Translations under genes and position numbers: made by a program
The notes under the pieces: generated by a model
What the model saw: the letters and a program-made list of their open reading frames with translations, nothing else
Told to the model about the DNA's origin: nothing
Database searches by the model: none
Virus record (IMG/VR): IMGVR_UViG_3300017963_000146
Location: 1 to 38,939 of that record
Reading direction: 5' to 3' (one strand)
DNA from: a virus
Length of the DNA stretch: 38,939 nucleotides
Part shown: positions 1-8,668 of the stretch, in pieces
How positions within the stretch are numbered: position 1 is the first letter of the stretch
Layout of the letters: every line of letters begins with the position of its first letter

Positions 1-123
1 CAGGATCATACGAGCGAATGTCGGCATCCGTAAACCCAGACGCAAAGTGATGACCAGCTCTTAATGCGTTGATGTCAAAGTCTGCTAGCTTCGTTCCTGG
101 AGCGCTGAACTTCCCAGAACCTC
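1..123. repeat. Terminal direct repeat, left copy (circular junction)
   Basis: Bases 1-123 are identical to 38817-38939. An exact repeat of this size at the two ends of an assembled sequence, with one continuous reading frame running through it, is what a circular assembly leaves. It indicates a 38,816-bp circular or circularly permuted genome. A true 123-bp terminal repeat on a linear virion DNA cannot be excluded from sequence alone. Confidence 0.95.
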
Positions 124-1081
124 CGCTACCACCACCGGACGTAAACCTGCCATCGCCAAACCCTCGTTGCTCAATGGCTCGTTGAATATCGCGAGACAAC
201 TCTTGAGAACCAAAAGCCTGCAACCCCCTCATTGGAATCTCAGCCATCTCAACACCTGACCTGCCAAGCTCCCTTGCCTGTATCAGTGTGTTAAGCCCGA
301 TATTCGGAGCAGACAAACCAGACATCAAATTGGCACCAGCCTGCTCTCTGCCTGTGAATAATAGCTGTCCAAACTGTAGTCTGGAGCCAACCCTTTGAGC
401 AATAGACCCGCTAGTTGTAGCAGCCGCACCGGCAAGGGCCCCCAACCTTGAAGCCTCAGCAGCACGTCCCTCCTTGGATACGTTGTATCTCATCTCTGTG
501 GCGCCCTGCTCAAACGCCTGCAAGGCCCTAATACCGGCTTCAGTATTCGAATAACCAGGGCCCAACTGCATTGCCAGCCGCTCCTCCAGCTGTGTCCTGC
601 CTTCCTCGATATTTCGCTCTACTGTTGGGTCTTTGTATTCTCTACCAGTCTCCCTAACTGTTTGAGCGATCTGCTCTCTGATGTCAGCCTCTACATCAAA
701 ACCAGCAGAAGCAAATGCAGCCAAGTCCTCCTTGACCCCGCTGATAACCTCTGGGATCTCATCGCCAAACATTAGGGCCAGCTCTTGCGTTTGCTGAGTC
801 AGCTGCCTCAGCTTGTCCTTGTCTGGGACAAGAGCGCTTGCAACATCAATCTGCAAGTCAGCTATACCTTCCAGCCTTCGAACAGCTTCCTGGTTTCTTG
901 TCCTCTCGATCTCAAAGTCAGCCAACTGCTGCTCTAATACCTCTACCTGCTCGGCCTCCATGTCAGGTGGCAACTCTATGGGCTTGCCGCCCCCTCCACC
1001 TGCTAAGGCCGCCGAAGCACCAGTCGCAGCCGCACTAGTTAACCCAGTGATTAGTGTTGCCTCTGGAAGTCCCAAACCCAT
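1..1081 (-). CDS. Probable internal virion (ejection) protein, 5' part; gene crosses the junction
   Basis: Read leftward from an ATG at 1081 (AGGAG six bases upstream), the frame stays open to base 1 and continues at 38816 to a stop at 38776, giving 373 aa. The N-terminus is small-residue and Gly/Ala rich, including a run of five glycines, and is followed by a long charged helical region that looks like coiled coil. No enzymatic motif is visible. It is the first of three consecutive genes (373, 368 and 1702 aa) after the tail genes. That position is where T7-like and P22-like podophages keep the proteins ejected into the host with the DNA. The role is inferred from position and composition only. 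Confidence 0.6.
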   Translation of the reverse strand, partial: MGLGLPEATLITGLTSAAATGASAALAGGGGGKPIELPPDMEAEQVEVLEQQLADFEIERTRNQEAVRRLEGIADLQIDVASALVPDKDKLRQLTQQTQELALMFGDEIPEVISGVKEDLAAFASAGFDVEADIREQIAQTVRETGREYKDPTVERNIEEGRTQLEERLAMQLGPGYSNTEAGIRALQAFEQGATEMRYNVSKEGRAAEASRLGALAGAAATTSGSIAQRVGSRLQFGQLLFTGREQAGANLMSGLSAPNIGLNTLIQARELGRSGVEMAEIPMRGLQAFGSQELSRDIQRAIEQRGFGDGRFTSGGGSGGSGKFSAPGTKLADFDINALRAGHHFASGFTDADIRSYDP

Positions 1082-1083
1082 TT

Positions 1084-1509
1084 TTAACTCCTGATTCTCT
1101 GAACCCTATAGTGCTTGCCTTGAGCAATTTTTGCCCTAAACCAGCGAAGCCCACGGTTAGCCGCCCAATTACGTGCAGCTTGTAACATTGTCTTAGTCAC
1201 CGAACTATTTCGATAACCCTTGTTGATCCAAAAATGATGGTCAGCCACAACCTTGATGTCCTTGTTGTAGTACGCTGGCACCTCCATTAGGGCCAAACAT
1301 CCGACAAGCGAACCACCGTTTTCAGCAACCAATATCTCCATGCCATCAGTGTTAATCAAATGCGTTGCCTGTTCAGCAACAAACCTGGCATCATAACTGT
1401 CCGACCTTTCATCCATGGTCTCTTTAAAAAACTCGTGGCCCATAACCAAGAGCTCCTTGATGTCCTCCATGGATGCTTTGCGGACCTTTATGCCAGCGAT
1501 CTTTTTCAT
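1084..1509 (-). CDS. GNAT-family N-acetyltransferase
   Basis: The 141-aa protein starts KKIAGIKVRKASMEDI and has the usual GNAT order. There is an N-terminal strand and helix, then the strand MEILVAENGGSLVGCLALM around residues 57-75. The RNSSVTKTMLQAARNWA helix, where acetyl-CoA would bind, is near residues 99-115. The family transfers an acetyl group from acetyl-CoA to an amine; the substrate here is unknown. Its start overlaps the stop of the fiber gene (ATGA), so the two are translationally coupled and it is late expressed. Lone GNAT genes are common in the structural modules of podophages, and virion or host protein modification is a possible role. The C-terminus is slightly short for the family. 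Confidence 0.75.
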   Translation of the reverse strand: MKKIAGIKVRKASMEDIKELLVMGHEFFKETMDERSDSYDARFVAEQATHLINTDGMEILVAENGGSLVGCLALMEVPAYYNKDIKVVADHHFWINKGYRNSSVTKTMLQAARNWAANRGLRWFRAKIAQGKHYRVQRIRS

Positions 1510-3587
1510 AGCTTCTTTGAGTTAACGTCTATGCGAATACCCTGGCAAGTCTCAACAATGCTAGATGTACTAGACGCCTCAGATGCAAGATAAGGACTTA
1601 CCTTGTAAAGACCGGCGGGTCTTGCGATTAACCGCCTAGCCACAGCCATCATAATAACAGCAGCGCCGGAATTGCCAGTTATGCTGGTTAAATTACCAGA
1701 ATGGCCACCATCGCTGTAACTCTGTCCACTCACATCATCATCAATGCTGAGCGTTAAGTAGGTCTGTTTGGCCGACGTATCATTCAAAACAGCAACATTA
1801 TACTCAACCACGATCTCTGAAGCTCCGTCACTCGCAATGTACCAAGCGTTCTCCGTGCATACTCCAAACGTAGCTGTTGACACCGATACTGGATAATTCT
1901 CGTCCCTATTCCTCATGGTTAACATCGGCACTGTCGGCCCGTAAAACACATCCGAGATGAACACGTCACTAACTTTAGAGTTTTGCAACCTTGCAAGACT
2001 ATTCGCGCTCAATATGTTTGAAATAATCCCAATAGAATCCAGATTACCTTGAGATCCAGCAGCTAGAGGCGCAGACGCCGAGGCATCAGACCATTTGAAA
2101 AATTCCCAGCTACTAACACCACCAGTGCTTGATACGTCATTGTCACCAAACTCAATGTAATCGCTATTTGCCGCTCCACTAAGATCGTTTGTCCCTGACA
2201 ACACCCTAACACCGTCCACATAAAGAACCCAATCAAGGTCTGAACCGTTGGCGTCGGTTGTCAGCCGATAAACATGCCAATCGCTCCCATTAAGAAACAC
2301 CTCCGCATTAAATTCTGACGTTGCCGATGTAGCATGACCGTAATAAACACACACCCTGTCCAAATGGTGGGCAATCACCATTTCACGGTCAAACGTATTA
2401 TCACGAACTCTGACATAAGAGTTCCAAGACCTCTCTTGATTTTTGGGAGCGGTTGTCTTGATTTTCCACTCAAACGTCATGGGACTGCTCAAATCAAAAT
2501 CATGTGGAGTTATATGGTAATATGCCGTGTCAGCCGCCGCCGATGAACTGTCAATAGTCAACACACCACCAGAGATAGTCGCGTATGTCCCCTCTGCAAG
2601 CGTGCCTCCGTAAGTCCAGTTATTGGATGCCTCAGCACTTGGCTTTACACTCATTGCACTAAAATGGTCCCACTCGGGATCATTGCGCTTGGCCCCAAAG
2701 AACCAGACACCACCCTTGCCGTATCCAATGTCAATATTGTCCCCAGTAACGGGGGTACCCTCAGTAGACCCATCGTAGTCAAGGTCCATTAGGTCTGTGC
2801 TAGCACCGCCCTCATCATTGAATCGCCATTGTGCTGCAACATGATGGTATGCGTTAAGAGCCCTAGAACTAGACCCTGCAACAGTGGTAGTGTTTTTGGT
2901 AGTCTCGGTAGCGGCAGTCTGCTCGGTTGCCTTCCATGTAAGATACCCTGAAGCATCCAGATAAAGCTCCAACCCAAGTAATGGGTTGTATGCAACATAG
3001 TCTCCAGCTGCTAGGTTCTTGAACCAAGCAGAGACAGTGCCTTTAACCGGGTTGCCATGCCATCCAGGGAAAGCCAACACATTGCCAGCCCCAAGAATAT
3101 ACGAGTAGGTCCCGAACTTCACATTGGCCGCAGTCGAGTCGAAGTCTGCTGCCGCAACGTCTGCCGAACTCCAGCTTAGCGCGTTGATAATCGCACCTTG
3201 GTTGATTATCTTACCAAGCACGTCCGTTGTAGACGAGGCCCCCCCATACTTCCCCTCGAACTCCAGACCTACGTGCAACCCCAAGTTCGGCTGCGACAGA
3301 ATGGTCAAGTCCGTAGGAGCGTTCTCATAATGGTAAGTGGTTCCCTTAATCTCAGCTAACTCGTACCTATACCGCTCTAACTCTCCAGCTAGAGACGTAG
3401 GTAAACTGACCGACTCCGAGGGATAAGGATCTGTTTGAGTTTGGTACTGCGTTGCATTGGCCGCATAGTCGTCCATCATAGTCGGGACAAAGTTTGTCCT
3501 AACATTCTCGAACTCAGCGTTAAGGTCAGGCGCAGTAAGGACCTCTCCTGAATCCCAAACCTTTGCTCTTGCGTATAGGCCGCCCAT
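1506..3587 (-). CDS. Tail fiber / appendage protein with lectin-like domains
   Basis: The 693-aa protein is Ser/Thr/Gly/Asp rich. Residues 1-90 form a probable virion-attachment part starting MGGLYARAKVWDSGEVL. Two regions follow that resemble concanavalin A-like (LamG-type) sandwiches. One is at about 150-300, with phrases such as GTVSAWFKNL and YHHVAAQWRFNDEG. The other is at about 320-500, with FEWKIKTTAPK and DWVLYVDGVRVLSG. Such domains bind sugars on the host surface. The start is a TAATG overlap with the preceding gene. It sits between the nozzle-like gene and the ejection proteins, which fits a receptor-binding appendage. No lyase or hydrolase active site is recognisable. Confidence 0.7.
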   Translation of the reverse strand: MGGLYARAKVWDSGEVLTAPDLNAEFENVRTNFVPTMMDDYAANATQYQTQTDPYPSESVSLPTSLAGELERYRYELAEIKGTTYHYENAPTDLTILSQPNLGLHVGLEFEGKYGGASSTTDVLGKIINQGAIINALSWSSADVAAADFDSTAANVKFGTYSYILGAGNVLAFPGWHGNPVKGTVSAWFKNLAAGDYVAYNPLLGLELYLDASGYLTWKATEQTAATETTKNTTTVAGSSSRALNAYHHVAAQWRFNDEGGASTDLMDLDYDGSTEGTPVTGDNIDIGYGKGGVWFFGAKRNDPEWDHFSAMSVKPSAEASNNWTYGGTLAEGTYATISGGVLTIDSSSAAADTAYYHITPHDFDLSSPMTFEWKIKTTAPKNQERSWNSYVRVRDNTFDREMVIAHHLDRVCVYYGHATSATSEFNAEVFLNGSDWHVYRLTTDANGSDLDWVLYVDGVRVLSGTNDLSGAANSDYIEFGDNDVSSTGGVSSWEFFKWSDASASAPLAAGSQGNLDSIGIISNILSANSLARLQNSKVSDVFISDVFYGPTVPMLTMRNRDENYPVSVSTATFGVCTENAWYIASDGASEIVVEYNVAVLNDTSAKQTYLTLSIDDDVSGQSYSDGGHSGNLTSITGNSGAAVIMMAVARRLIARPAGLYKVSPYLASEASSTSSIVETCQGIRIDVNSKKL

Positions 3588-4024
3588 TACTTTTTAACCC
3601 CCAGATATTCTTTAATTTGGTATCCAAACTGATCTACAAGACGGATCTTGCTTGCACCGGAAAGCATCATCTCGTTTAAATGACAGGCAAAAAGATACTC
3701 ACCATCCTCTAGGGTGACCTTCTTGGCGCAGTCAGCACAAACAGGGGGCTCATAAAAAGCCCCGTCATCCATCCGAAACTGTACTTGCCTGTAGTTCCCA
3801 AACATCCTGAAGGCCATCGGGATAACGCGCATTTTCTCGCTACCTTCTTTTTCTACACGCCCAGTATCAATGGGCATCATCCCAGCAATGGGCGTCCCGC
3901 ACATTCTACAGCGTATCTCCTCAACCTCACGCCTGCGGGTCCTGCTAACGTACTGCTTCTGAAACTTCTTTGGGACCTTGCTAAGACGGTCCTCGATTAA
4001 TTTTCTAATCTCCACGTCTGCCAT
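3587..4024 (-). CDS. Hypothetical protein with two CxxC pairs
   Basis: The 145-aa product starts at the ATG at 4024 (MADVEIRKLIED), inside the last 20 bases of the upstream gene. A longer upstream start has no better ribosome site. CRMCG near residue 41 and CADC near residue 100 could together bind one zinc ion. The rest is charged and probably globular. It lies between the nozzle-like and fiber genes, so it may be a minor virion or assembly protein. I do not recognise the family. Confidence 0.6.
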   Translation of the reverse strand: MADVEIRKLIEDRLSKVPKKFQKQYVSRTRRREVEEIRCRMCGTPIAGMMPIDTGRVEKEGSEKMRVIPMAFRMFGNYRQVQFRMDDGAFYEPPVCADCAKKVTLEDGEYLFACHLNEMMLSGASKIRLVDQFGYQIKEYLGVKK

Positions 4025-5588
4025 AATCAGCCACCCTAAAATAGGCCACGATTTCCGCAAATTTAAAGTCTTGGTTCAAACCAGAGTTGTAGACATTAAA
4101 AGAAAAGCGTTGGCCCTTTGACGCTGCCTTTTTTCTTATGCTTACAACACCGGCACCATCCAACCTATCCGTCCCTAACGTAAACGAGTCTAACGCTGCA
4201 CCAGCACTACCCATATTGAACTGAATGGTTTGAGAGTATTCACCATCCACATAGACCTCCATCGTTGCATCGTAGTTGCCTGCTGGCTCTGCAACTATCT
4301 CCAGGAAGTCCAAAATTTTATCACGATGGCTCAGCTGTGGGTCAGCAAACCCAAAGTCGGTATAAGGTGTCTGAAACCTTCCAGTGTATGGAGTGGTGCC
4401 ATCTACATTCCTACTGTCTTTTTCAGTCTCTCGTATGAACCCAGCAGAGTCACCCAGCAAGGGAAAACGGGCATTGCTTGTAGGGTCCTCATAAATCCAA
4501 ATACTCTCGCACTCATCTTTAGTCGTAACGAATGGCTTGGGGTTGCCCATGTCGCTTACATCAATCTTCAATATGGTGTCATTGGATGTGCCCGCAGCCG
4601 AGGTAAAACCAACCCATACCTGTTTGCGGTCATCGAAATAGACTACGTGCGCCCTGTGAAGATCGCCAATGGTAGCGTCATCTCTAAATACACTCTCTAT
4701 GTTTAGAATAGAGGTAAGGTCGGACGACTTGACATCACCAAAAGCCTCTACGCCCCTAAGAAAGTGAAGCCCGCCCTCGGGAGAAAGAAACACTGCCTCG
4801 TCCCTAGACGAGTCTAGTGCATTTGGCCCAGCGCTGCCAATACCACCAGTAACACGTTTAAGATACCAGTTAGCCGCCGTCGAGTCTGTATCATCTAGGT
4901 AATAAATACCACGTGGGTACTTGAACAAGTAGAGCCTGCCCCAAATACTCACCATATTAACCAGATAGTCGCCCTCTCCAGGAAAGACTGAAAACAGCTG
5001 TGAACCCGCTCCAGTAAAATCCTCATGGTTGGTGGTGGTGGAACCATACAAATAATGACCAGCTATCGCCCAATTACGAAGCCTATGAATGGCCATTTTC
5101 CTCGGTTGGTGGTAACTAGCCCAGTCCGTTGACGGAGTGTTAATGTTGCCCGTTGTAGCACCGTCAGCAGACAAGACTTGAACAACGTCTGTACCGTTAC
5201 AAAAGAACAGCTTCTTGTCATTGCCTGCTACCTCCGCCCCTCCCTCTGAAATAACCGTGTCCTTGTCAGCTGTCAGGCCACTCTTTAGGGTAGTACCCCA
5301 CGCAAAGGTCCCATCATCCTTGAATAACTTACCATCGGCAGTGGCAATGATCCCTCGCTTGGTACCCACCGTGGGGTAATAGTCCCTACCTGCGATAATG
5401 GCTGGGGTGCCGGTAACGGCCGTGCTGTTTTGCTTTGTGCTTCCGAAATCCTTGGCCAGCTGTTTATTCAAAATAACTACGTTTTCAGCCTCAATTAGCT
5501 TCCTGTAGTCCACAGCAGTCTTGTTCTCAGACTTATCAAGACCCCCTAAACCCAGTGGTATCCTAACTGTATACCCAACATAGCTCAT
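4005..5588 (-). CDS. Tail nozzle / tubular protein B-like (beta-rich)
   Basis: The 527-aa protein is rich in beta-strand phrases with repeating aromatic-glycine turns, such as GRLYLFKYPRGIYYLDDTD, EAVFLSPEGGLHFLRG and KQVWVGFTS. This suggests a beta-propeller. Podophage nozzle proteins (T7 gp12 and the P22 gp10 group) have this architecture and sit directly after the adaptor gene, as here. Its ATG overlaps the adaptor stop (ATGA). The N-terminal phrase RIPLGLGGLDKSENKT, which names residues set by the start of the protein, is common in phage stabilisation proteins. The assignment is by architecture and order, not by a catalytic motif. Confidence 0.6.
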   Translation of the reverse strand: MSYVGYTVRIPLGLGGLDKSENKTAVDYRKLIEAENVVILNKQLAKDFGSTKQNSTAVTGTPAIIAGRDYYPTVGTKRGIIATADGKLFKDDGTFAWGTTLKSGLTADKDTVISEGGAEVAGNDKKLFFCNGTDVVQVLSADGATTGNINTPSTDWASYHQPRKMAIHRLRNWAIAGHYLYGSTTTNHEDFTGAGSQLFSVFPGEGDYLVNMVSIWGRLYLFKYPRGIYYLDDTDSTAANWYLKRVTGGIGSAGPNALDSSRDEAVFLSPEGGLHFLRGVEAFGDVKSSDLTSILNIESVFRDDATIGDLHRAHVVYFDDRKQVWVGFTSAAGTSNDTILKIDVSDMGNPKPFVTTKDECESIWIYEDPTSNARFPLLGDSAGFIRETEKDSRNVDGTTPYTGRFQTPYTDFGFADPQLSHRDKILDFLEIVAEPAGNYDATMEVYVDGEYSQTIQFNMGSAGAALDSFTLGTDRLDGAGVVSIRKKAASKGQRFSFNVYNSGLNQDFKFAEIVAYFRVADYGRRGD

Positions 5589-6565
5589 GAATACGGTTCG
5601 TCCTTGTCGATTAACTCTCTGTAGTACCTAGTTGGGTATTGCTCCCACCTAGGAACCAACTGGCCGAACTTTGCGTTAGTGTCACTTAATAACTTTTTGT
5701 CATCCTGCACCATGGCCTGGAAGCCAGTCTGTGAAATGACAAACATCCTCTCAGCTCTAGAATCGCTGCGGTCATTCATCAACAGCGCAGCTGTGAAATC
5801 GGACATGACATACCTAAACCGCCTAGGCACCTTTGGCGTATGGCCAGTCTCTAGGTCTGTTGGAATAACAATGTAAGGGTATTCAACCCTCAGATTGTCC
5901 TCATCCATGTACTTGTTGAACTGGACATAAATGTTGCCGTCATCTTCATTCACAACTCTGAACTTTGTAGGCACCCCTGCATTGATCCTAGACAAGGGCC
6001 AATCTTCATCAAACCGGTTATAGTCCACCTGGTCTATCTGGTACCGGCTATGGTCGGTGCCCAATGTCATGATTCTCATCGGGGTAATTAGCCGCAGGAT
6101 GTCATTGGACCCAATTTCATAAATAACTTTGACCAGCTTGTATGAAGCAGCTGCCGCAGTGTATCCAGTAAACGCCGCGTCTAGCGTAGCTGAATCACTG
6201 CCTCCAGAGTGTGAGTTTATATAAAAAACATCATCCTCATCATCCAAGATCAGGTGCCACCCAGTACGGCTGCTTGTTATTGACGCAGAGAATGTAATGG
6301 CATTGGAGCCGTTGGTTACAGATACAGTGCCGGTGTCATACTTAGGTTCCAGGACCAATGAAGCTGGTGGATATTTCATTGCCCAAGCAAAGTTGACGTG
6401 TGCCTTTGGATCCAACGGCCCCTTGCCATTACACAAATCTAGGTGAACTCTGTTCACATACTCAAGGCCTTGAGCGTAATACTCGTTACTTGTATCGGAA
6501 GGATCAGCGCCAGCCTTAAATAGCGCGTCCTCCAAAATATCAAGGGTTGTCGTAAGATTCGCCAT
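5585..6565 (-). CDS. Head-to-tail adaptor / tail tubular protein A-like
   Basis: The 326-aa protein begins MANLTTTLDILEDALFKAGA, the helical opening typical of podophage adaptor or gatekeeper proteins. A beta insertion at about residues 75-145 has Ser/Thr/Gly repeats. The C-terminal half is helical with conserved-looking RRFRYVMSDFTAALLM and YPTRYYRELI. Such proteins form the ring under the portal and receive the nozzle, whose gene follows directly (4-bp overlap). The ATG has a GGTGGAACG ribosome site and lies within the end of Rz1. This is a family-level call. Confidence 0.6.
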   Translation of the reverse strand: MANLTTTLDILEDALFKAGADPSDTSNEYYAQGLEYVNRVHLDLCNGKGPLDPKAHVNFAWAMKYPPASLVLEPKYDTGTVSVTNGSNAITFSASITSSRTGWHLILDDEDDVFYINSHSGGSDSATLDAAFTGYTAAAASYKLVKVIYEIGSNDILRLITPMRIMTLGTDHSRYQIDQVDYNRFDEDWPLSRINAGVPTKFRVVNEDDGNIYVQFNKYMDEDNLRVEYPYIVIPTDLETGHTPKVPRRFRYVMSDFTAALLMNDRSDSRAERMFVISQTGFQAMVQDDKKLLSDTNAKFGQLVPRWEQYPTRYYRELIDKDEPYS

Positions 6566-6833
6566 CGTTCCACCCCGGACAAGCCATGCACTCCTCCATG
6601 TAACGATCCAGCTGGATCTGAAAGAGCTTGTATTGTATCAACCCAGCGCACATCATAGGTGCCCCATCAACAAACTTACTTTCAAATACTTGGTCCAAAG
6701 TCTTAATCTGCCCCGGAGGGTCCACTATCACCGGAGTCACTGTCTTTGGGCACCCTACTAGAAACATCATCCAGAAGAGCGCGAAGGCGACTTGCTTCCC
6801 TCTGCCAAGCACGTATTTTCCTTTTGAGCGCAA
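6540..6833 (-). CDS. Rz1: Rz1-like outer-membrane spanin lipoprotein
   Basis: The 97-aa product has a positively charged start, a hydrophobic stretch and a lipobox ending FLVGC at residues 24-28. A Pro-rich run follows (PKTVTPVIVDPPG), which is diagnostic of Rz1 o-spanins. The gene starts inside the Rz reading frame in another frame and runs past its end, the classic overlapping spanin layout. The mature lipoprotein would sit in the outer membrane and join Rz to fuse the membranes at lysis. At 97 aa it is longer than lambda Rz1; the extra C-terminus has several Cys and aromatic residues. The 3' end overlaps the adaptor gene by 26 bp. Confidence 0.85.
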   Translation of the reverse strand: MRSKGKYVLGRGKQVAFALFWMMFLVGCPKTVTPVIVDPPGQIKTLDQVFESKFVDGAPMMCAGLIQYKLFQIQLDRYMEECMACPGWNDGESYDNP

Positions 6834-6993
6834 TACGCTCGTCCTTCCTAAACTTCCGCTCCAACCCGAGGGCAGTGACGGCCTCTAACAAATCTTTTTG
6901 ATTGAGACTCGCTCTCTTTTGGGCACGAAGAAGAGCAAATGTCACCGCCCCCGAGTAGAGCGTTAAAGCGATTATCGTTACCGCCCAAATCAT
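6703..6993 (-). CDS. Rz: Rz-like inner-membrane spanin
   Basis: The 96-aa product has one N-terminal membrane helix (MIWAVTIIALTLYSGAVTFALL). A long charged amphipathic helix follows at residues 25-75, rich in Arg, Lys, Glu and Leu and predicted to be coiled coil. The tail is hydrophilic. This is the i-spanin plan: anchored in the inner membrane, spanning the periplasm and pairing with Rz1. The Rz1 gene begins within it in a different frame. The start at 6993 has a weak ribosome site and lies just after the 59-aa membrane protein gene, so coupling is likely. Confidence 0.85.
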   Translation of the reverse strand: MIWAVTIIALTLYSGAVTFALLRAQKRASLNQKDLLEAVTALGLERKFRKDERIALKRKIRAWQREASRLRALLDDVSSRVPKDSDSGDSGPSGAD

Positions 6994-7003
6994 CCATCAG
7001 GTT

Positions 7004-7183
7004 CTATGCGCCGAGTTTATCCCTGATGCCGAAGAGGGAGAAACCGGCAACGATAACCGCGATAGCAGTGGTTGGGTCCATCGCCACCGACGACTCTGGC
7101 GCAACAAAATGGAGCACCAACCCAATTAAGCCGGATGCCATTGTTAGAATGGCTCCGAGTTTACCTTTCCATCCAGTACCCAT
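7004..7183 (-). CDS. Small membrane protein, holin candidate
   Basis: The 59-aa frame starts MGTGWKGKLGAILTMASG with an excellent ribosome site (AAGGAGGTAAATA before ATG). It has two hydrophobic stretches, about residues 11-29 and 38-53, separated by a short polar loop with Pro, Glu and Asp. Size, topology and place in a lysis cassette beside Rz/Rz1 suit a class II-type holin. The coiled-coil membrane protein at 8138-8500 is the other holin candidate, so one of the two may be an antiholin or accessory. There is no homology-level recognition. Confidence 0.65.
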   Translation of the reverse strand: MGTGWKGKLGAILTMASGLIGLVLHFVAPESSVAMDPTTAIAVIVAGFSLFGIRDKLGA

Positions 7184-7197
7184 TATTTACCTCCTTG

Positions 7198-7701
7198 CTA
7201 AACACCTGTCTTGCCAGGCAACGTCATGCCAGCAGCAGGGCTACTCTCTGGGAAGTCCAGAGGAGTGTGCGCCGCGATGTAGGTATTCAGAAACGCCTCC
7301 AACTTTGAAATGATCGACCTAAGACGCATCTCATCAAACTGGTTAAGTCTTGCTGGCATCCTTGAGGACTGCGAGTTAATGAGCTCACAGCGAGCCACAG
7401 AGATGATACGGCAAATGTCATTAACCATCTCAGATTCGCTGTCGATCATTTCTGGCTCATTGTCGAGGTTGTACTCACGTGGGTGCGACTCGGGCAGGTC
7501 CAAGTGGGGCTGATTTTGCACCCAATCAATGTAACCACTCCAAGCACTCAAATAGGTAGCCAACCTTGTCTGGTCGAACTGGTTGAACTCACTTGTTGAG
7601 CTGGACACGCAGCGCTGCAACTCCAGCGTAAAGCGGTCCATCCGCGGGACAATGCCCGCAACGTCGTGGTTGTAGGTAATTTTTGTTTCTTTGCCAGGCA
7701 T
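7198..7701 (-). CDS. Hypothetical protein in the lysis cassette
   Basis: The 167-aa acidic, helical protein has an internal repeat. SEFNQFDQTRLATYLSAWSGYI with PHLDLPESHPREYN near residues 37-78 resembles ARLNQFDEMRLRSIISKLEAFL with TPLDFPESSPAAG near residues 116-156. This suggests a duplicated helical unit of about 80 residues. The ATG at 7701 follows GGAGTAACGT. It lies between the M15 peptidase and the holin candidate, with no signal peptide or membrane segment. The function is unknown; a lysis regulator or a virion protein are both possible. Confidence 0.65.
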   Translation of the reverse strand: MPGKETKITYNHDVAGIVPRMDRFTLELQRCVSSSTSEFNQFDQTRLATYLSAWSGYIDWVQNQPHLDLPESHPREYNLDNEPEMIDSESEMVNDICRIISVARCELINSQSSRMPARLNQFDEMRLRSIISKLEAFLNTYIAAHTPLDFPESSPAAGMTLPGKTGV

Positions 7702-7704
7702 ACG

Positions 7705-8136
7705 TTACTCCTTATTGATTAGATGGTCTGCCTTTACCCCGAACTCGGGGAGCCCAATATGCACAAACTGGCTACGTGGATAGAGAATAACCTCCCCTGG
7801 CCACTGCCGGCTATGCGCCAACCAATGGTACACGCTAGTCATGTCGCGCACCTTTGAACAAGTTACATCCACAGCCTTACCTCTTAAATGCTGAGATGTT
7901 TTAGAACCACCAACCAACTGATTAAGTTGCACCCCTCGAAACCCACTCAATACAACCACTGGACCATACTCTTTACGCAATGGCTCCAAAATCAACTGAC
8001 AAAGCGCGTAAAGATCATCCAAAACATGCTCGGTAGGAATAAGAAGAGCAGCTTCTCTTGGGTAAGATTTAGAATAAAAAAACTCGCCCAGCTCAAAATG
8101 ATCCGACAGCTTTACGGTTCTCCAGTTTGTTGGCAT
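7705..8136 (-). CDS. M15-family peptidase (probable endolysin)
   Basis: The 143-aa protein has the M15 (VanY/M15A) signature. LSGFRGVQLNQLVGGSKTSQ precedes H83, then RGKAVDV with D90, E115 and FVHIGL with H126. H83, D90 and H126 are the expected zinc ligands, with E115 a possible catalytic or nearby acid. These enzymes cut peptide crosslinks in peptidoglycan. There is no signal sequence, so export would need a holin, as for a canonical endolysin. I start at the ATG at 8136, directly after the upstream stop and with AGGT in front; a GTG 12 bases upstream is possible. Neighbours are holin and spanin candidates. Confidence 0.85.
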   Translation of the reverse strand: MPTNWRTVKLSDHFELGEFFYSKSYPREAALLIPTEHVLDDLYALCQLILEPLRKEYGPVVVLSGFRGVQLNQLVGGSKTSQHLRGKAVDVTCSKVRDMTSVYHWLAHSRQWPGEVILYPRSQFVHIGLPEFGVKADHLINKE

Positions 8137-8137
8137 G

Positions 8138-8500
8138 TTACCTACCACCGAAAAACATCCTTATAGCCTCAATTATCGCTGGAGAGTTGGCAGCTGCTCC
8201 ACCCCCCAAAAGCACAGCCGCCGCCACAACATATAAAATCCGCCTGTCTTTAGAGACTTGCTGTTTGAGCTCACTGTGCTTTTCACTACAATCTAACTTC
8301 CTAACCATCGAGGAGTTCAGCTCTGATAAATGGGAGTTAATCGAGCTAAACTGCCCCCTAAACTCCTCAAATGTCTCCCGACCACGACCCAGCTTCTCGT
8401 TGATGTTACCTATCTGAACAGACTGAACCTCGGTGTCTTTACGAACTTCCCCCAGCCGATCAACAATAATGTCCAATCGGTCCCTCAGTTCCTTGTCCAT
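8138..8500 (-). CDS. Coiled-coil membrane protein, XhlA/holin-like
   Basis: The 120-aa protein has a long N-terminal helical region with heptad-like Leu/Ile spacing (residues 1-80). One hydrophobic helix (ILYVVAAAVLLGGGAAA, about 88-104) and a short positive tail follow. This N-in coiled coil with one C-terminal membrane segment is the plan of XhlA-type and related phage holin-associated proteins. It is directly upstream of the M15 endolysin (one base between its stop and the next ATG), so it probably helps release or control the enzyme. Confidence 0.65.
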   Translation of the reverse strand: MDKELRDRLDIIVDRLGEVRKDTEVQSVQIGNINEKLGRGRETFEEFRGQFSSINSHLSELNSSMVRKLDCSEKHSELKQQVSKDRRILYVVAAAVLLGGGAAANSPAIIEAIRMFFGGR

Positions 8501-8505
8501 GCAGC

Positions 8506-8664
8506 CTACCGCCTTTTCTTTTTCTTTCGCTGAGGCAGACTTTTGGGAGACTGACCTTGGATAAACTCCTTGGCCATCTTTTTGGTAATACCATTCTTTG
8601 GCGATATGCTGCCTTCCGCAATCCCCTTCATAAGGCGAAACTGCGCTTTTGATTTGGCAGGCAT
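8506..8664 (-). CDS. Small basic protein, DUF3008-like
   Basis: The 52-aa frame begins MPAKSKAQFRLMKGIAEG and ends in a run of Lys and Arg. The MPAKSKAQ-R-M opening is typical of a small basic protein found in many phages and bacteria (DUF3008-like); its function is not known to me. The ATG has a strong AGGAGG site 11 bases upstream, which lies within the preceding 23-aa frame. The high positive charge suggests binding to DNA or RNA, or a role in the head. Confidence 0.6.
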   Translation of the reverse strand: MPAKSKAQFRLMKGIAEGSISPKNGITKKMAKEFIQGQSPKSLPQRKKKKRR

Positions 8665-8668
8665 TACC

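Noticed and set aside
4230-4706. Plus-strand open frame of 158 codons
   Set aside because: It is antisense to the well-supported nozzle-like protein, with no ribosome site or promoter.
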